From contig OZ024891.1 in assembly GCA_964017195.1 (NCBI GenBank), positions 6,721,994 to 6,785,993 of the forward strand: a stretch of DNA of 64,000 nt, given 5' to 3'. The number at the start of each line of letters is the position of its first letter. Positions within the stretch are counted from its first letter, which is position 1. The stretch is from Siderastrea radians (lineage: Eukaryota; Cnidaria; Anthozoa; Scleractinia; Rhizangiidae). Shown piece by piece: positions 63,207 through 64,000 of this stretch. The position numbers and the translations under genes were made by a program. The notes beneath the pieces are model-generated. The model was given only the letters and a program-made list of their open reading frames with translations. It did no database searches and was not told the DNA's origin.

Positions 63207-63394
63207 CACTAAAAGCAAGTATAAAGAGATGCCTTCGAATGGTTTCTGCATAACTTACAATCTCTTAAATAACCAAACGAATCCCACAGGATTAATAAAC
63301 AACTAAATCATTAACACAATCTTATGAATACATTCCCACATACTTCAGTTACATACCAAAACATTACAAAATACATATGTAATGAAGGCTTTGG

Positions 63395-63802
63395 GGCCCG
63401 TTTCTCGAAAGTCCCGGTAATTTTTCGGGCCTGGAGCTACTGCCTCGTCTTGAGTCGCTCGCGATCGCTCATCTCTCATCTGGGGGATATTTTAGTTAAT
63501 CATTCAGAAAGCCGCTCGCGCTCCGCGCTCGCTCCCGATCCCCCTCCCGCACCAAAATCCCCACTCGCTTGGCCTTGCAAAAGCCTGTGGAAGAGGCAGC
63601 TGGAGCTACATTTTAAAAGCAAAATCTCTAGAATGGTAGTGTAGCTTTCAGCCCGCACCCAGGTCGACTTGTTTCGTTAACTTACAATTTTTTTTGCTTT
63701 GCCGTTACAAACCAATAAAATTTGAATCTTTAAGGTAATCCTTGCGCTCATAAAATAGCTTTCCGGGCCCAAAAAGTTATTGGGACTTTCGAGAAACGGG
63801 CC
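63395..63802. mobile_element. MITE with GGCCCGTTTCTCGAAAGTCC ends
   Basis: The left end at 63395-63415 and the right end at 63782-63802 are perfect inverted repeats of about 21 bp (GGCCCGTTTCTCGAAAGTCC plus one base), with more imperfect pairing inward. The interior is rich in CGCTCGCG words and has no transposase. Confidence 0.85.
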
Positions 63803-63837
63803 TCTCCTCTCTTTCGCTGTAAGAAAGCCCGGCCCGG

Positions 63838-64000
63838 ATCAATCCATGAAATCGACAATCGATGGCAATCAATGGCAATCGATGGCAATCGATAACAATT
63901 AATCGATTGATATCGAAAATCGGTGACCAATCGATGGCCAAAAAATCTGTGTTTTTTAATTGCCATCGATTGTTATCGATTGTCATCGATTGTCATCGAT
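63838..64000. repeat. ATCGAT/AATCGATGG repeat, running off the window
   Basis: Many copies of CAATCGATGGCAATC and the inverse GATTGTCATCGATTG. The layout resembles the subterminal arms of the element at 18949-19839, with ATCGAT in place of ATCAAT. The right end lies outside the window. Confidence 0.7.

Larger units (their letters stand above)
58632..63376 (-). mobile_element. Decayed DIRS-order (Ngaro/PAT-like) tyrosine-recombinase retroelement
   Basis: On the - strand, in order: repeat A (63376-63210, 167 bp), gag, reverse transcriptase/RNase H, tyrosine recombinase, then repeats B and A. Repeat A recurs at 59175-59341 and 58820-58986. Repeat B starts at 59342, 58987 and 58632, so the 3' side is a 355-bp tandem A-B array of more than two units. 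Such split direct repeats (A-ORFs-B-A-B) are typical of Ngaro and PAT elements. The pol frame is shifted twice and the recombinase has an internal deletion. Confidence 0.88.

Overview
The window looks like nuclear DNA of an anthozoan cnidarian, most likely a stony coral. It is AT-rich and intron-rich, with short exons, GT-AG introns and clear polyadenylation signals. The proteins are animal in character (RPS16, ATG13, the AP-2 alpha subunit), and short DNA transposons, SINEs, LINE tails and a DIRS-type element are packed between and inside the genes. The species is an inference; nothing in the sequence names it.

Layout. 1-1964: last three exons of an unrecognised + strand gene, possibly with a cupin-like fold. 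2697-3900: two inverted-repeat elements. 4338-8400: complete + strand RPS16 with five coding exons and a LINE tail in intron 4. 8462-9322: TIR element. 9915-11570: intronless BTB-BACK-PHR gene with one in-frame TGA. 11985-13005: decayed hammerhead/Penelope-like end, then a 106-bp tandem repeat. 14531-14782: small - strand ORF with a PKA-inhibitor pseudosubstrate motif. 15654-17421: (AT)n tract and a TIR element. 17938-29290: - strand ATG13, 11 exons placed, 3' end unresolved. 29580-36390: gene-poor and repeat-rich, including a large GTGACCCA minisatellite split by a LINE. 36389-56430: complete - strand AP-2 alpha gene, 25 coding exons and about 943 residues. 56665-56850: divergent first exon of an unknown gene. 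57172-58436: TIR element with an 8-bp target duplication and a spliced unknown ORF. 58632-63376: decayed DIRS/Ngaro/PAT-like tyrosine-recombinase retroelement. 63395-64000: a MITE and an ATCGAT-rich repeat.

The host genes have housekeeping roles: translation (RPS16), autophagy initiation (ATG13) and clathrin-mediated endocytosis (AP2A). They do not form an operon or pathway. ATG13 and AP2A lie in tandem on the - strand. The AP2A start is 234 bp from a divergent ATG, which suggests a shared promoter.

The most notable observations are: a U12-type AT-AC intron in AP2A with a TTAA-flanked MITE inserted eight bases after the donor; a DIRS-type element with expanded split direct repeats and an in-frame deletion in its recombinase; a TIR element carrying an unrecognised spliced coding region; and several repeat families (TTAA MITE, 106-bp unit, GGATCC palindromic array) that recur within this one window.
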